Below, one piece after another: positions 43,581 through 52,580 of a stretch of DNA of 64,000 nt. The position numbers and the translations under genes are program-made. Source of the DNA: Kribbibacterium absianum (GTDB taxonomy: Bacteria; Actinomycetota; Coriobacteriia; Coriobacteriales; Atopobiaceae); NCBI RefSeq assembly GCF_030067705.1, contig NZ_JASJEX010000001.1, positions 186,001 to 250,000 of the forward strand, given 5' to 3'. The notes below the pieces were generated by a model. It had not been told where the DNA came from and made no database searches. It saw only the letters and a list, made by a program, of their open reading frames with translations. How positions within the stretch are numbered: the first letter of the stretch is position 1; the number at the start of each line of letters is the position of its first letter.

Positions 43581-46454
43581 CTAGTCCGCGCGGAGGGAGC
43601 CCACGAGCGACGCGTCGTCGCAGCGGCGCAGCCCGTACCAGCAGGCGACCGCCGTCACCGCGAGGCACCCGGCCACCGCGCAACAGACCCACGCCCAGGG
43701 GAACGAGAGCCGCTCTCCCGTCACCGAGACGGACACGGCCGTGCCGAGTGCGGCCCACACCGGGACCGCGAGCACCAGCCCCAGCACGAGGCCTCGGAGC
43801 GCCTGTCCCGCGCACTGGTAGCCCACCAGCTTCGCAAGCCCTCGCTTCGGCAGCCCGGCCGACCGCAGCACCGCGAACTCTCGTTGCCGCAGCGCGAGGC
43901 CGTTGGTGAGCGTGTTGAATAGGTTCGCCACCGCGATGAGCGCGAGCACGCCGCTCATCAGGCCGCTGAACAGCTCGATCACCAACGCGAGCGACTGCTT
44001 GTTGCTCAGGTCGGCGGTCTGGTCGGTCACGAACACGGTGCCGGTCCTGTCGCCCAGTTCCTGCTGGGCCACGGTGCCGAGCGCGTCGGTCGCAGCCGAC
44101 GGGTCCGTCGCGTCGAACCCGGCCGTCAGCGTGAGCGAGGGCTCTCCGCAGGCCGCGAGCGCGCTGGCGGGAGCGATGAGCGTCGGCACCCCTTGCGCCG
44201 TGACCGTGACCGGGACCTCGTCGGCCAGCGCGGCAACGTCGATGTCGAGCGCCGACGTCTCCCACAGCGCCGATCCGTCCTGCGCCCTGCCGTCCACCAC
44301 GACCACAGGCCCGTCCTCGCCGGCCCTCACGTCCGTCGCCTCGCTGTCGCCGTACGTGCCCGCGAGCAGCGCCCGTATCGTCCCCGTCCCGCTCAGCACG
44401 TCCGAGAGCACGTAGCGCTGCCCGTCGTTGTCCCAGCAGGTCGCGACGCCCACCGCCATCACGCGGCCCGCGCCCGCGGCGTCCAGGTACGGCCCGGCCT
44501 CGATGCCCTGTGACCTGGCCCACGCCGTGAACGCCTGGTCGTCCAAGAAACACAGGGACACCGGGGCCAGGACCGGGCCCTCCTCGGCCAGACCGTCTTG
44601 CGGCACCGCGTAGGAATGGGTCTCCGAGGCGTTCTGCTGCACCACCAGGGCGTACTTCTCGTCCGCGTTCCCTTCCACCGAGCGCAGCGTGGCGCCCCGC
44701 ATCGCGTCGGGCACGAGGCCCACGCCCCAGGCCTGCAGCGACCAGCCCTCGAGCCTCACGCCGTCGACGCGCCCCAGCTCGGACATCGCGGAGCGCACCT
44801 CCTCGGGCGTGGCAGTGACGTTGTCGGCGGTCACGTCCACCGGGTAGTCGATGTCCGCGCCGCTCGCCTCCACCATGGTGTCGAGCGATGAGGCCACGGT
44901 GCCTGCCGTCACGAGCAGCAGCACGGCCAGTGCGAGCGACACGGTGGTCGCCCGGCCCGTGTGCGGGCTCCGCCGGCGGTCGATGACGGCCAGTTTGCCC
45001 GGCGCGCCGAGAAGGCGCCCGGCAAGCCCGGTGCGCGCCCACGGCCGCGCGTCCCTCTCGATGCGGACCGGCCGCACGGAGCCCTGGCCCCGCAGCTGGC
45101 CCACGATGTCCGCCTTGGACGCCCGACGGGCCGGGAGCCACGCCGCCACAAGGACGGCCAGGAGCGTTGAGACGGCCGCGATGGCGAGCGGCGCCCAGTG
45201 GAGCTGCAACGAAAGGCCCACCTCGGTGCCGCTCGCATCGGTCGCGGTTCCGACCAGGCGCTCAACGTGCGGGGCCACGAACTCTAACGCCGCCGCGGAC
45301 CCGAGCGCCCCGGCGGCGGTGCCGATGGCCACCCCGAGCAGCGCGACCACCACCGCCTCCACGAGCACCGTGTGGCGCAGCTGGCGCGGGGTGGCGCCGA
45401 CGGAGGCGAGCAGCGCGAACTGCCGCGTGCGGTGGGCGATGGAGATGGAGAACGCGTTGGAGACGAGCGCCATGCACGCGACCACCACCACCGCGCCGAG
45501 CGTCGCTGCGATGCCGAGGAACGACTCCTCGGACGCCGTGTCGAGCGAGAAGCCGGCGTAGCGCAGGTAGCCGAGATGGACGGCGTACCCGCAGCCGGGC
45601 GCTGCGGCGCCCACGGCTCGGTCGACGTCGGCAAGGCTCGTGACCCGGCCCGCGCGGAGGAAGACCTCGACGCCGCGGGCCGCAACCTCAGCGTTGTCCG
45701 TTGCGTCCCCTGAGAAGGGCGCTGGCTCGTCGCCGCCGGCCGTGAACGCGGCCAGGCCCACGCCCGTGGCGCCCACCTGGGCGAGCGAGTCGTACACGCC
45801 CACAATGGTGTAGGTGCGCGGCCGAACGTCCACGAGCCTCTCGCTGAGGACCCCGCCGTCCACCGCCGGGTCGTAGTAGCCTGCCGAGGAATCGAGCCGT
45901 GTGCCCACGAGGCCCTCGTAATAGGCTCGCTGGTCGGCGTCGGTGACGTCGGACAGGGCGGACGTCGCCGTTGCCTCGCGCTGCCCGAGGCCCAGCGTGA
46001 CCGTGGACCCCACCGACCAGTCGCGGGCGCCGAGGTTCACCCACCGGTCCGGCACGAGCAGCTCACGGTCGTTCTCGGGCAGCCGCCCCTCGGTGAGCCG
46101 CAGCGCCACGAGGCCGGGGTCGCCGCCCATGGCCTGCACGGTGAGGTACTCGTCGAGGGCCTTCTCCTCGGCGTCCGTCTCGGCGAAGCCCACGTCCTGC
46201 ACCCAGAAGGCGTCCGAGAACGCCGGGTCGTCCACGAGCGCCCGGTACTGCTCGAGGTCCTGCGGCCACACGCTCACCGCCCAGTCGCCCTCCATCGCGA
46301 CCACGCGGTCCAGCAGGAAGCCGCGCAGGGACCAGTAACAGGCGAGGACGCCGGTGAGCAGCGCGGCCGCCAGCGCGACCCCGGCCACGGAGACGATGGT
46401 GCGCGTGCGGTTGGAGCGCAGGGAGCGGAGCGCGAATCGTGTGGTGACCGACAT
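43581..46454 (-). CDS. FtsX-like ABC transporter permease
   Basis: The 957-residue permease has the FtsX/MacB layout: TM1 near residues 20-45 (VSVAGVALAAALLTGVLACYW), a large extracytoplasmic domain, three TM helices (about 335-460), a second large domain, and a final three-helix FtsX domain (LALVIELFSGLMSGVLALIAVANLFNT...). With the adjacent ATPase it probably moves or senses antimicrobial peptides or lipids. It overlaps the ATPase gene by 1 nt. Confidence 0.88.
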   Translation of the reverse strand: MSVTTRFALRSLRSNRTRTIVSVAGVALAAALLTGVLACYWSLRGFLLDRVVAMEGDWAVSVWPQDLEQYRALVDDPAFSDAFWVQDVGFAETDAEEKALDEYLTVQAMGGDPGLVALRLTEGRLPENDRELLVPDRWVNLGARDWSVGSTVTLGLGQREATATSALSDVTDADQRAYYEGLVGTRLDSSAGYYDPAVDGGVLSERLVDVRPRTYTIVGVYDSLAQVGATGVGLAAFTAGGDEPAPFSGDATDNAEVAARGVEVFLRAGRVTSLADVDRAVGAAAPGCGYAVHLGYLRYAGFSLDTASEESFLGIAATLGAVVVVACMALVSNAFSISIAHRTRQFALLASVGATPRQLRHTVLVEAVVVALLGVAIGTAAGALGSAAALEFVAPHVERLVGTATDASGTEVGLSLQLHWAPLAIAAVSTLLAVLVAAWLPARRASKADIVGQLRGQGSVRPVRIERDARPWARTGLAGRLLGAPGKLAVIDRRRSPHTGRATTVSLALAVLLLVTAGTVASSLDTMVEASGADIDYPVDVTADNVTATPEEVRSAMSELGRVDGVRLEGWSLQAWGVGLVPDAMRGATLRSVEGNADEKYALVVQQNASETHSYAVPQDGLAEEGPVLAPVSLCFLDDQAFTAWARSQGIEAGPYLDAAGAGRVMAVGVATCWDNDGQRYVLSDVLSGTGTIRALLAGTYGDSEATDVRAGEDGPVVVVDGRAQDGSALWETSALDIDVAALADEVPVTVTAQGVPTLIAPASALAACGEPSLTLTAGFDATDPSAATDALGTVAQQELGDRTGTVFVTDQTADLSNKQSLALVIELFSGLMSGVLALIAVANLFNTLTNGLALRQREFAVLRSAGLPKRGLAKLVGYQCAGQALRGLVLGLVLAVPVWAALGTAVSVSVTGERLSFPWAWVCCAVAGCLAVTAVACWYGLRRCDDASLVGSLRAD

Positions 46455-47131
46455 CAGCGGCCCCCGAGCGTGAGGATGTGGCCGTCCTGCAGGCTCACGA
46501 CGCGGTCCGCGGTGAGCGCGGCCTCCTCGTCGTGCGTGATCATGACGAGCGTCTGGCCCAGCTCGCGGTTCGAGGCGTGCAGCAGCTCGAGCACCTCGCG
46601 GCTGTTCTCGCTGTCGAGGTTGCCGGTGGGCTCGTCGGCGAGCACCACGGCGGGGGCGTTCATCAGGGCGCGGCCGATGGCGCAGCGCTGCTGCTGGCCG
46701 CCCGAGGGCTGGGAGGGCAGGCGGTCCTCGAGCCCGCGCAGGCCGAGGCGGTCGAGCAGCGAGCCGAGGCGCTCCTGGTTGATCTCGCGGCCGTCGAGCG
46801 CCACCGGCAGCGTCAGGTTCTCCACAACGGTCAGCACCGGCACGAGGTTGTAGAACTGATAGATGAGCCCGACCTCCCGACGGCGGAAGATCGCCAGCTC
46901 CTCGTCGGAGCGGTCGTACACGGAGGCGCCGTTGAGGAGGACCTCGCCGGACGTGGGGCGGTCCACGCCGCCGAGCGCGTGGAGCAGCGTGGACTTGCCG
47001 GACCCCGACGCGCCGACCACGGCGAGGAACTCGCCCTCCCGAACCTCGAGGGTGACGTCGTCCAGGGCGGTGCATGCGTTGGCACCCGTGCCATAGACCT
47101 TGGTGAGGTGGCGCGCCTCGAGCACGTTCAT
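46454..47131 (-). CDS. MacB/LolD-type ABC ATP-binding protein
   Basis: The 225-residue ATPase has GASGSGKSTLLHALGG (Walker A), YQFYNLVPVLTVVENL (Q-loop), PSGGQQQRCAIGRALM (signature) and VVLADEPTGNLDSENS (Walker B). The LADEPTGNLD form is typical of MacB/LolD/BceA families. It pairs with the FtsX permease. GGAGGAACC lies upstream of ATG 47131; repeat B5 separates it from the sensor kinase gene. Confidence 0.92.
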   Translation of the reverse strand: MNVLEARHLTKVYGTGANACTALDDVTLEVREGEFLAVVGASGSGKSTLLHALGGVDRPTSGEVLLNGASVYDRSDEELAIFRRREVGLIYQFYNLVPVLTVVENLTLPVALDGREINQERLGSLLDRLGLRGLEDRLPSQPSGGQQQRCAIGRALMNAPAVVLADEPTGNLDSENSREVLELLHASNRELGQTLVMITHDEEAALTADRVVSLQDGHILTLGGR

Positions 47132-47213
47132 GGTTCCTCCTGTCGCTTGGGTGCCCCAAGGATGCGCGTCCGCCCTTGCCGTGCCCTCTCATCCCGGTGA
47201 CAAACCTGTAATT

Positions 47214-47279
47214 GGGGACGGAGCACTTTTGCAGCTTTGCTGACGGCGCCTGCAGAACCTGCAGAAATGCTCCGTCCCC
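47214..47279. repeat. Family B-related palindrome, locus B5
   Basis: GGGGACGGAGC (47214-47224) and GCTCCGTCCCC (47269-47279) are perfect 11-bp arms, with a further TGCAG...CTGCA pairing inside. It lies between the kinase and ATPase genes and resembles B4 more than B1-B3. Confidence 0.85.
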
Positions 47280-47288
47280 TTTTGCAGG

Positions 47289-48344
47289 TCACACGGCAGT
47301 CTTGGGGAAGGCCATCGTGAAGCGGGCGCCGCCCTCTGGGGCGTTGCTCGCCGCGAGCGTGCCCCCTTGCGCCTCTACCAGCGCTTTCGCCAGCGTGAGG
47401 CCGATGCCGAAGCCCTCGCCCCAGGGCAGGTCGCGCTGCTCGGTCGCCCCTCCGCGCCAGAAGCGCTCGAAGAGGTGCGCCAGCGCCTCGTCCGAGAAGC
47501 CCGGCCCCGTGTCCGTCACCTCGATGGTGGTCGCCAGCGCCGTCTCGCGCCCGCGGACGGTCACCGTGCCGCCGGCCGGCGTGGACTCGAGGCAGTCCTT
47601 GAGCAGGTTCTCGAGCGCCTCCGCGCACCACCGCTCGTCGCCGACAAACGCGCAGGCCTCTGGCACGTCCATCACGAGCTGCACGTCCGCCAGGTCGAAC
47701 GCCAGCGCGAGCGGTGCGGCCGCGCGGCGGGCCAGGGCCTCCGCGCTCACGGTCGCCGCCTCCATCGGGAGCGCCCCCGCGTCGGCCTTCGCGAGCTGCA
47801 ACAGCGCCGTCACGAGCCAGTTCACACGGTCCACGAGCGACTCCAGCTCGCGGCCGAGCCGCCTCCGTTCCGCCGGGTCCTCCTCGTGCACGAGCGCGTC
47901 CGCGAGCAAGGACACCGTGGTGAGCGGCGTCCGCACCTGGTGCGACACGTCGGCGAGCGTCTCGGCCAGCCGGCCTTTCTCCAAGGCCAGCTCCTCGCCG
48001 GTCCGCACGAGCCGCGCCACGGCCTTCTCGACCTCGTTCGCTAACACGGCCACGTCGCCCTCTTGGCAGCTCTCGAACGCGAGCCGGCGCCCGGAGTGCA
48101 GCACCTCGTCCAGCCGTGTCCCCAGCGCCGCGATCTCTCGGTACCGCTGCGACGCGCAGGCCAGCGCGGCCACAATGAACCCGAGTCCCAGCACGAGGCC
48201 GGCCGCGGCGCCGCGCCAGCCGGCCGCGCCATACCCGGCCACACCGGCGACGATGGTCAGCGCGCCGTCCGCCGCCAGCTCCCGCCGCACCGACGCGTTC
48301 CGCATCGCCGCCAGCACCGGGCGACCTCCCCAGGGCGCGCTCAC
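47289..48344 (-). CDS. Sensor histidine kinase
   Basis: The 351-residue kinase has two close membrane helices (about 26-65) with almost no extracellular loop, the H-box ADVSHQVRTPLTTV (His135), NLLKDCLE (N box) and DTGPGFSD, GEGFGIGLTLAKALVEAQGG (G boxes). The short sensor part fits kinases that sense through a partner ABC permease (BceS-like). GTG 48344 overlaps the response-regulator stop by 4 nt. Confidence 0.9.
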   Translation of the reverse strand: MSAPWGGRPVLAAMRNASVRRELAADGALTIVAGVAGYGAAGWRGAAAGLVLGLGFIVAALACASQRYREIAALGTRLDEVLHSGRRLAFESCQEGDVAVLANEVEKAVARLVRTGEELALEKGRLAETLADVSHQVRTPLTTVSLLADALVHEEDPAERRRLGRELESLVDRVNWLVTALLQLAKADAGALPMEAATVSAEALARRAAAPLALAFDLADVQLVMDVPEACAFVGDERWCAEALENLLKDCLESTPAGGTVTVRGRETALATTIEVTDTGPGFSDEALAHLFERFWRGGATEQRDLPWGEGFGIGLTLAKALVEAQGGTLAASNAPEGGARFTMAFPKTAV

Positions 48345-49009
48345 GAGCCCATCCGATAGCCGAGCCCGCGCACGGTCACAATCAGCTTTGGGTGCGACGG
48401 GTCCTCCTCCACCTTCTCGCGCAGCCGGCGCAGGTACACGTTCAACGAGTTGTCCGAGAGGTACGAGCCGCCGCTCTCCCAGAGCGCCTCTGCCAGCGCC
48501 TGGCGCGTGACGAGGCGCCCCTCGGCCCCCATGAGGGCCAGCAGCAGCCGGTACTCGATGGGGGAGAGGAACACCTCGCGCCCGTCGCGGCTCACGCGGG
48601 CGCTCGCAGGGTCCAGACGCAGAGGCCCGCACGTCAGCACGTGGGCCGGCGGCCGCGCCTGTCGAAGGGCAGCCTTCACGCGCGCGAGCAGCTCTCGGGG
48701 GCGGAAGGGCTTCGCCACGTAGTCCACGGCCCCGAGGTCGAGTCCCGTCACGGTGGAGCACTCGTCGTCCGAGGCCGTGAGGAAGATCACCGGCAGCTCG
48801 GGGTTCGCGGCGCGGAGGCCGGCGCAGGTGGCGAAGCCGTTGCCCTGGGCCAGCGACACGTCGAGGAGCGCCAGGTCACAGCCCTGCTCCGCGAGCGCCA
48901 GGGCCTCGTTCTGGCCCGCGCAGGACGCGACGTCGTACCCTTCCGACCGCAGGAGCGACGAGAGCGCCGACACGATGGCGGCATCGTCCTCCACCAGCAG
49001 AATGCGCAT
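48341..49009 (-). CDS. OmpR-family response regulator
   Basis: The 222-residue regulator has receiver motifs LLVEDD, phospho-acceptor Asp50 (DLALLD), FLTAS and AKPF, and a winged-helix DNA-binding domain ending RRLREKVEEDPSHPKLIVTVRGLGYRM. It heads the operon RR-HK-ABC-FtsX and probably controls it. Confidence 0.93.
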   Translation of the reverse strand: MRILLVEDDAAIVSALSSLLRSEGYDVASCAGQNEALALAEQGCDLALLDVSLAQGNGFATCAGLRAANPELPVIFLTASDDECSTVTGLDLGAVDYVAKPFRPRELLARVKAALRQARPPAHVLTCGPLRLDPASARVSRDGREVFLSPIEYRLLLALMGAEGRLVTRQALAEALWESGGSYLSDNSLNVYLRRLREKVEEDPSHPKLIVTVRGLGYRMGS

Positions 49010-49085
49010 GGGACCTCCTCACCAGTCTTTCAGCTCCCATGCTAAAGGCGTCGGGCCCGGCGCGCGCATTGCGCTTCCGTAATAA

Positions 49086-49116
49086 AAGGGCCCTTGGGCG
49101 CGCCGCGCCCAAGGGC
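49086..49116 (-). terminator. Intrinsic terminator of the telA genes
   Basis: GCCCTTGGGCGC (49090-49101) and GCGCCCAAGGGC (49105-49116) form a perfect 12-bp stem; on the minus strand it is followed by CCTTTTATT. It lies 40 nt after the telA stop. Confidence 0.85.
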
Positions 49117-49155
49117 GATCGTTCTTCTCTGTCCGCGCGCGCTCGGCCGGAGCCC

Positions 49156-50328
49156 CTAGCCCCTCGGCACCTCGAGCAGCTTCTGCTTCAGCTCCCGCTC
49201 CATCTCGCGCAGCTCCTTCTCGGCCTCCGCGCGCTTCTGGCGCCCCTCCTGCTGGATCTGCATGACCTCGTCGAAGGTCTGAATCAGCGACTCGTTCGTG
49301 GCCTTGAGCGTCTCGAGATCCACGATGCCGCGCTCGGACTCGCGCGCCACCTCGGTGGTGGACGTCTTAAGCAGCTCGGCGTTCTTGCGCAGCAGCTCGT
49401 TGGTGGTGTCCGTCACCGTGCGCTGCGCCTTGACGGCCGCCTCGGCGTTCGCGATGCCCAGGGCCAGCACCATCTGGCTCTTCCACAGCGGGATGGTGTT
49501 CACCAACGTGGTCTGGATCTTCTCGATCATCAGGATCTCGTTGTTCTGCACCATGCGGATCTGCGGGGCCGTCTGCATCGAGATGGTGCGGGAGAGGTCG
49601 AGGTCCGAGAGCTTCTTCTCAAAGCGGTCGATCTGGCTCTCGAGCTTCTGCACCGCCTCGGCGTCCTCGGTGCGGCCGCTCGTGGCGGCCTTCGCGCGCA
49701 GTTCCTTGAGCTCGCCGTTCTTGACCTCCTCCACGCGCTGCTTGCCCGCGAGGATGTACATCGTGAGCTCTTTGAAGTAGGTCATGTTGAGGTCGTAGAG
49801 CTTGTCCAGCGTCGCCGAGTCCTTCATCAGCTGCATCTGGTTGTCTTTGAGCGCGTCCACGACCTTCTCGATGTTGGCCTCGGCCTTGTCGTAGCGCGTC
49901 TTGATCGTCGCGAGCTTGTTGCCCCGCTTCTTGAAGAATCCGAAGAGGCCCTTCTCCTCCTCGGCGTCGAGGTTGCGGAGCTCGGTCACCACGCCGGTGA
50001 TCATGTCGCCCACCTCGCCGAGGTCCTGGGTCCTGACCTTCTCGAGGGTCGCCTGCGAGAAGTCCGCCATCTTCTTCTGCGCGCCGGCGCCGTACTGCAT
50101 GATCTGCGTCGAGTTGGAGATGTCGATCTGCTTGGAGAACGCGTCCACCTGCTTGCGCTCCTCGACGGAGAGGGAGTCGTCCAGCTGGGGCGCCTGCGCC
50201 TTCTCGGCCACGGTCACGGTGACGGTCTCCTCCTCCTGGCCGAGGCTGGGGGAGAGCGTCAGGCTCGGGCTCGGCGCGGCCTCGAAGTCCGTAAGGTCGT
50301 CGATGGTGATCTCGTTGTCCTCAGCCAT
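49156..50328 (-). CDS. Toxic anion resistance protein, TelA family
   Basis: The 390-residue, mostly helical cytoplasmic protein of the TelA/YceH family has the long coiled-coil region QLMKDSATLDKLYDLNMTYFKELTMYILAGKQR, the conserved RTISMQTAPQIRMVQNNEILMIEKIQTTLVNTIPLWKSQMVLALG and a charged C-terminal helix. Members are linked to tellurite and antibiotic stress tolerance; their mechanism is unclear. It lies 57 nt after the XpaC-like gene and shares its transcript. Confidence 0.9.
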   Translation of the reverse strand: MAEDNEITIDDLTDFEAAPSPSLTLSPSLGQEEETVTVTVAEKAQAPQLDDSLSVEERKQVDAFSKQIDISNSTQIMQYGAGAQKKMADFSQATLEKVRTQDLGEVGDMITGVVTELRNLDAEEEKGLFGFFKKRGNKLATIKTRYDKAEANIEKVVDALKDNQMQLMKDSATLDKLYDLNMTYFKELTMYILAGKQRVEEVKNGELKELRAKAATSGRTEDAEAVQKLESQIDRFEKKLSDLDLSRTISMQTAPQIRMVQNNEILMIEKIQTTLVNTIPLWKSQMVLALGIANAEAAVKAQRTVTDTTNELLRKNAELLKTSTTEVARESERGIVDLETLKATNESLIQTFDEVMQIQQEGRQKRAEAEKELREMERELKQKLLEVPRG

Positions 50329-50385
50329 GCAAAGTCCTTTCCCGGGCGGGCAGGCGCCGTGGTCGTGGTCGTGCGGTCGGTGGGT

Positions 50386-51810
50386 CTATTTGAGAGTATC
50401 AGGCGCGTCGGCGCCGTCGGGCGACGGCGCCGCGAAGGGGTCGTCGAGCAGCCCCTCCTGCGCGAGCACGGTGTGGAGCACCGCGATGTCGCTCGAGACG
50501 TCCCAGCTCATGTCGCGGAAGAGGTCGTCCAGGAGGTTCTCGAAGGCGTGGTTCAGGGTGTCGAGGGTCTTCTCGATCTCGCGCTTGGAGTTCGTGATGT
50601 TCTCGCCCTGCACCGGTTGCGCCTCGAGGTCCGCGTAGGCGTCGAGGAGCTTCACCGTCATCGGCAGGTAGTAGTTCATGAGCTGCTGGAGGTCGCCGAT
50701 GACCTGGGGGTTCTCGGTCGCGTGGTCGATGATCTTGCCCACCACGGTCTCGATGGCCACGATCTTCGCGCTGACTGCCTCGTCCTCGATGTCCTCGTCC
50801 GCTTCCCGGAGCTGTGCAAGGTACGCGTCGCCTTTCTCCTGGAGCGCCCGGGCCTCGGGCGAGAGCTGTCGCTCGGGCTCCGGCTTCGGTTGCGCCTTCG
50901 CCGCGCGCTCGACGGTCTCGACGCGCACGTCCTCGGCCGCCACCTCGCGCACGGTCCAGCCGTTCGCCGCCGCCATGTTCGCGCGCCGCGCGTTCTGCTT
51001 GCGGGCCCGCGCCTCGCGATACCGCTGGTACGCCGCGTCCGTGAGGATCAGCGTGGCCTGGGCGTCGTCGAGGCGCCCCTCTCGGAAGAGGCCGCGGTCG
51101 AGCATCGACCGGACGTTGGAGAGCGCCTCGCCCTCTGAGGTCCCCGTGGCCGAGGCGAGCGATGCGATGGGCACCATCTCGTCCGAGCCGATCGTGCGCT
51201 TGTACCGCTTGAACTGCTGGGCGGTCTTGCGCCGCTTGATCCCGTTCCGCAGCAGGGTGATGCAGAAGAACAGCAGCACCACCGAAAAGACGAGGGGCAC
51301 CACCATGCCGATGCTGACGAAGGCCGCCGTCGCGAGGGCCATGTCGAAGGTCAGGATGGCGCCGGTGACGGCCATCACGGTGCCGGTGCCGGAGAGCGCG
51401 GCGGGGCTTCCGAAACGCTTCTCCACTCGCGCGAGCTCCTGGCGTCGCTGGGCCTCGGACGCGTAGGACGCGACCGCCTCCGTTGCGGACTTCACCGCCG
51501 AGCTGGCGGCCTGGCCCACGTTCTGGGCGAGGTTCTGGGCGGCAGGGGAGGCCGACGCCTGCTTCATGGCCTCACCGGCCTGCGAGAGCCCCTGTGAGAT
51601 GCCCTGGGCCGCCAGGTCGAGGCTCGCCGCCACCGTGCTCGACAGGTCCTGGAACTGCTGGGAGTCGATAGCGCCCTGCACGGCGTCGCGCACCTGGTTG
51701 CCGATGTTGGGCGTGCGGGGGTTGTGTGGCCGCTGGTCGGGCTGCCTGCGCTCGGCGCCCCCGTTGTCGCGGCGGGGGTTCTTGGGCGAGTCGTTGTCGG
51801 ACGTGGCCAT
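50386..51810 (-). CDS. XpaC-like (5-bromo-4-chloroindolyl phosphate hydrolysis family) membrane protein
   Basis: The 474-residue protein has an Asn/Gln/Pro-rich N terminus, a helical stretch with Ala-rich repeats (about 40-130), two membrane helices (about 145-190, MAVTGAILTFDMALATAAF and VVPLVFSVVLLFFCITLL), a winged-helix-like segment, and a helical C-terminal XpaC domain ending in KLLDAYADLEAQPVQGENITNSKREIEKTLDTLNHAFENLLDDLF. XpaC and TelA genes are commonly paired. GGAGGGTCC precedes ATG 51810. Confidence 0.82.
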   Translation of the reverse strand: MATSDNDSPKNPRRDNGGAERRQPDQRPHNPRTPNIGNQVRDAVQGAIDSQQFQDLSSTVAASLDLAAQGISQGLSQAGEAMKQASASPAAQNLAQNVGQAASSAVKSATEAVASYASEAQRRQELARVEKRFGSPAALSGTGTVMAVTGAILTFDMALATAAFVSIGMVVPLVFSVVLLFFCITLLRNGIKRRKTAQQFKRYKRTIGSDEMVPIASLASATGTSEGEALSNVRSMLDRGLFREGRLDDAQATLILTDAAYQRYREARARKQNARRANMAAANGWTVREVAAEDVRVETVERAAKAQPKPEPERQLSPEARALQEKGDAYLAQLREADEDIEDEAVSAKIVAIETVVGKIIDHATENPQVIGDLQQLMNYYLPMTVKLLDAYADLEAQPVQGENITNSKREIEKTLDTLNHAFENLLDDLFRDMSWDVSSDIAVLHTVLAQEGLLDDPFAAPSPDGADAPDTLK

Positions 51811-52055
51811 GGACCCTCCGCTCCGGGGACGCTCCTTTTAGCAACGCTTGGATTCTACTCCATGGGGTCCCGGGCGGTCCCGTCCGCAAGATAGAACATA
51901 TGTATCGTCGCTGAATAATGCAAAAGATGCAACGAGTGCCTGTGTCGCACCAGTGCGGTAAAGCGTCGCTGGAGTCCCTGATTACCTGCGAAAACATCAG
52001 GTCGCATTCATCGAGGGACTTTGTTCAATACAAGCGGAGAATTCCGGTTGCGCGC

Positions 52056-52085
52056 TTGCATGGGACCTTATGTTCTGGATACAGT
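52056..52085 (+). promoter_or_regulatory. Promoter upstream of small ORF
   Basis: TTGCAT (52056-52061) and TACAGT (52080-52085) are spaced by 18 nt, about 60 nt before the small ORF at 52145. The surrounding gap 51811-52144 is less GC-rich than average and shows no gene. Confidence 0.4.
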
Positions 52086-52144
52086 AACAATGACGAAACA
52101 TAACGGGGCGCACCTGTGACGGTGCCGGACGGAAGGAGACGCTT

Positions 52145-52282
52145 ATGTCCGAGGAACTCAAGGTCCTTTCGATGGTGTGGGGCGACGGGCAGCCGTTCCA
52201 TGCCCAGCGGCGTGAGGCCCGACAGGCCCGTGCGAGCCGTATCCAGGCGTTCCTGAGGCTGGCGTTCGGGCGCTTGGCGTAA
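52145..52282 (+). CDS. Putative 45-residue protein
   Basis: An ORF of 45 codons with a strong GGAAGGAG site 6 nt before the ATG. It encodes a basic C-terminal half (AQRREARQARASRIQAFLRLAFGRLA) that could form an amphipathic helix. Promoter-like sequence lies upstream and a strong terminator follows at 52322, so it forms a compact transcription unit. No family is recognised. Confidence 0.45.
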   Translation: MSEELKVLSMVWGDGQPFHAQRREARQARASRIQAFLRLAFGRLA

Positions 52283-52321
52283 GGCTGCGAAAGCGGCGGT
52301 CATTTCTCGCCGGTGAGAGGA

Positions 52322-52356
52322 GCGGGCGCGTCCCTTGCGGGGGATGCGCCCGCTTT
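52322..52356 (+). terminator. Intrinsic terminator after the small ORF
   Basis: GCGGGCGCGTCC and GGATGCGCCCGC form a 12-bp stem with one internal mismatch, followed by TTTCGTT. Confidence 0.7.
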
Positions 52357-52365
52357 CGTTCTGCT

Positions 52366-52403
52366 GGGAGGGCGCCCCGGATGAGGGAGGGCGCCCCGGA
52401 TGA
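52366..52403. repeat. Tandem duplication of 19 bp
   Basis: Two identical 19-bp copies of GGGAGGGCGCCCCGGATGA lie head to tail (52366-52384 and 52385-52403). No function is evident. Confidence 0.8.
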
Positions 52404-52534
52404 GCCTCCTCGCGCGGCTCGCACGATACTGGGCAAAGGTTTGCACGGTTTACCCCGCATCGTCCAAATCCCGGCAGAAACGCCGCGCCGCGCCGAGAAA
52501 CGCTCGATGCTGAGGCAAAGTCTCAAACAGTTGA

Positions 52535-52574
52535 CCCCGTATCGGCGCCTTCGCGCGAGAGCGCCGATACGGGG
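52535..52574 (-). terminator. Hairpin after aspD
   Basis: CCCCGTATCGGCGC (52535-52548) and GCGCCGATACGGGG (52561-52574) form a perfect 14-bp stem 7 nt beyond the aspD stop on the minus strand. The following sequence is only moderately T-rich. Confidence 0.7.
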
Positions 52575-52580
52575 CAGACC

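Noticed and set aside
43581-47192. Reading the FtsX gene as a 1203-codon protein
   Set aside because: The frame extends through the ABC ATPase gene in a meaningless frame. The true start is the ATG at 46454, overlapping the ATPase stop.
49039-51138. A 699-codon open frame on the plus strand
   Set aside because: It is antisense to telA and the XpaC-like gene, with Leu/Arg/His-rich low-complexity translation and no family features.
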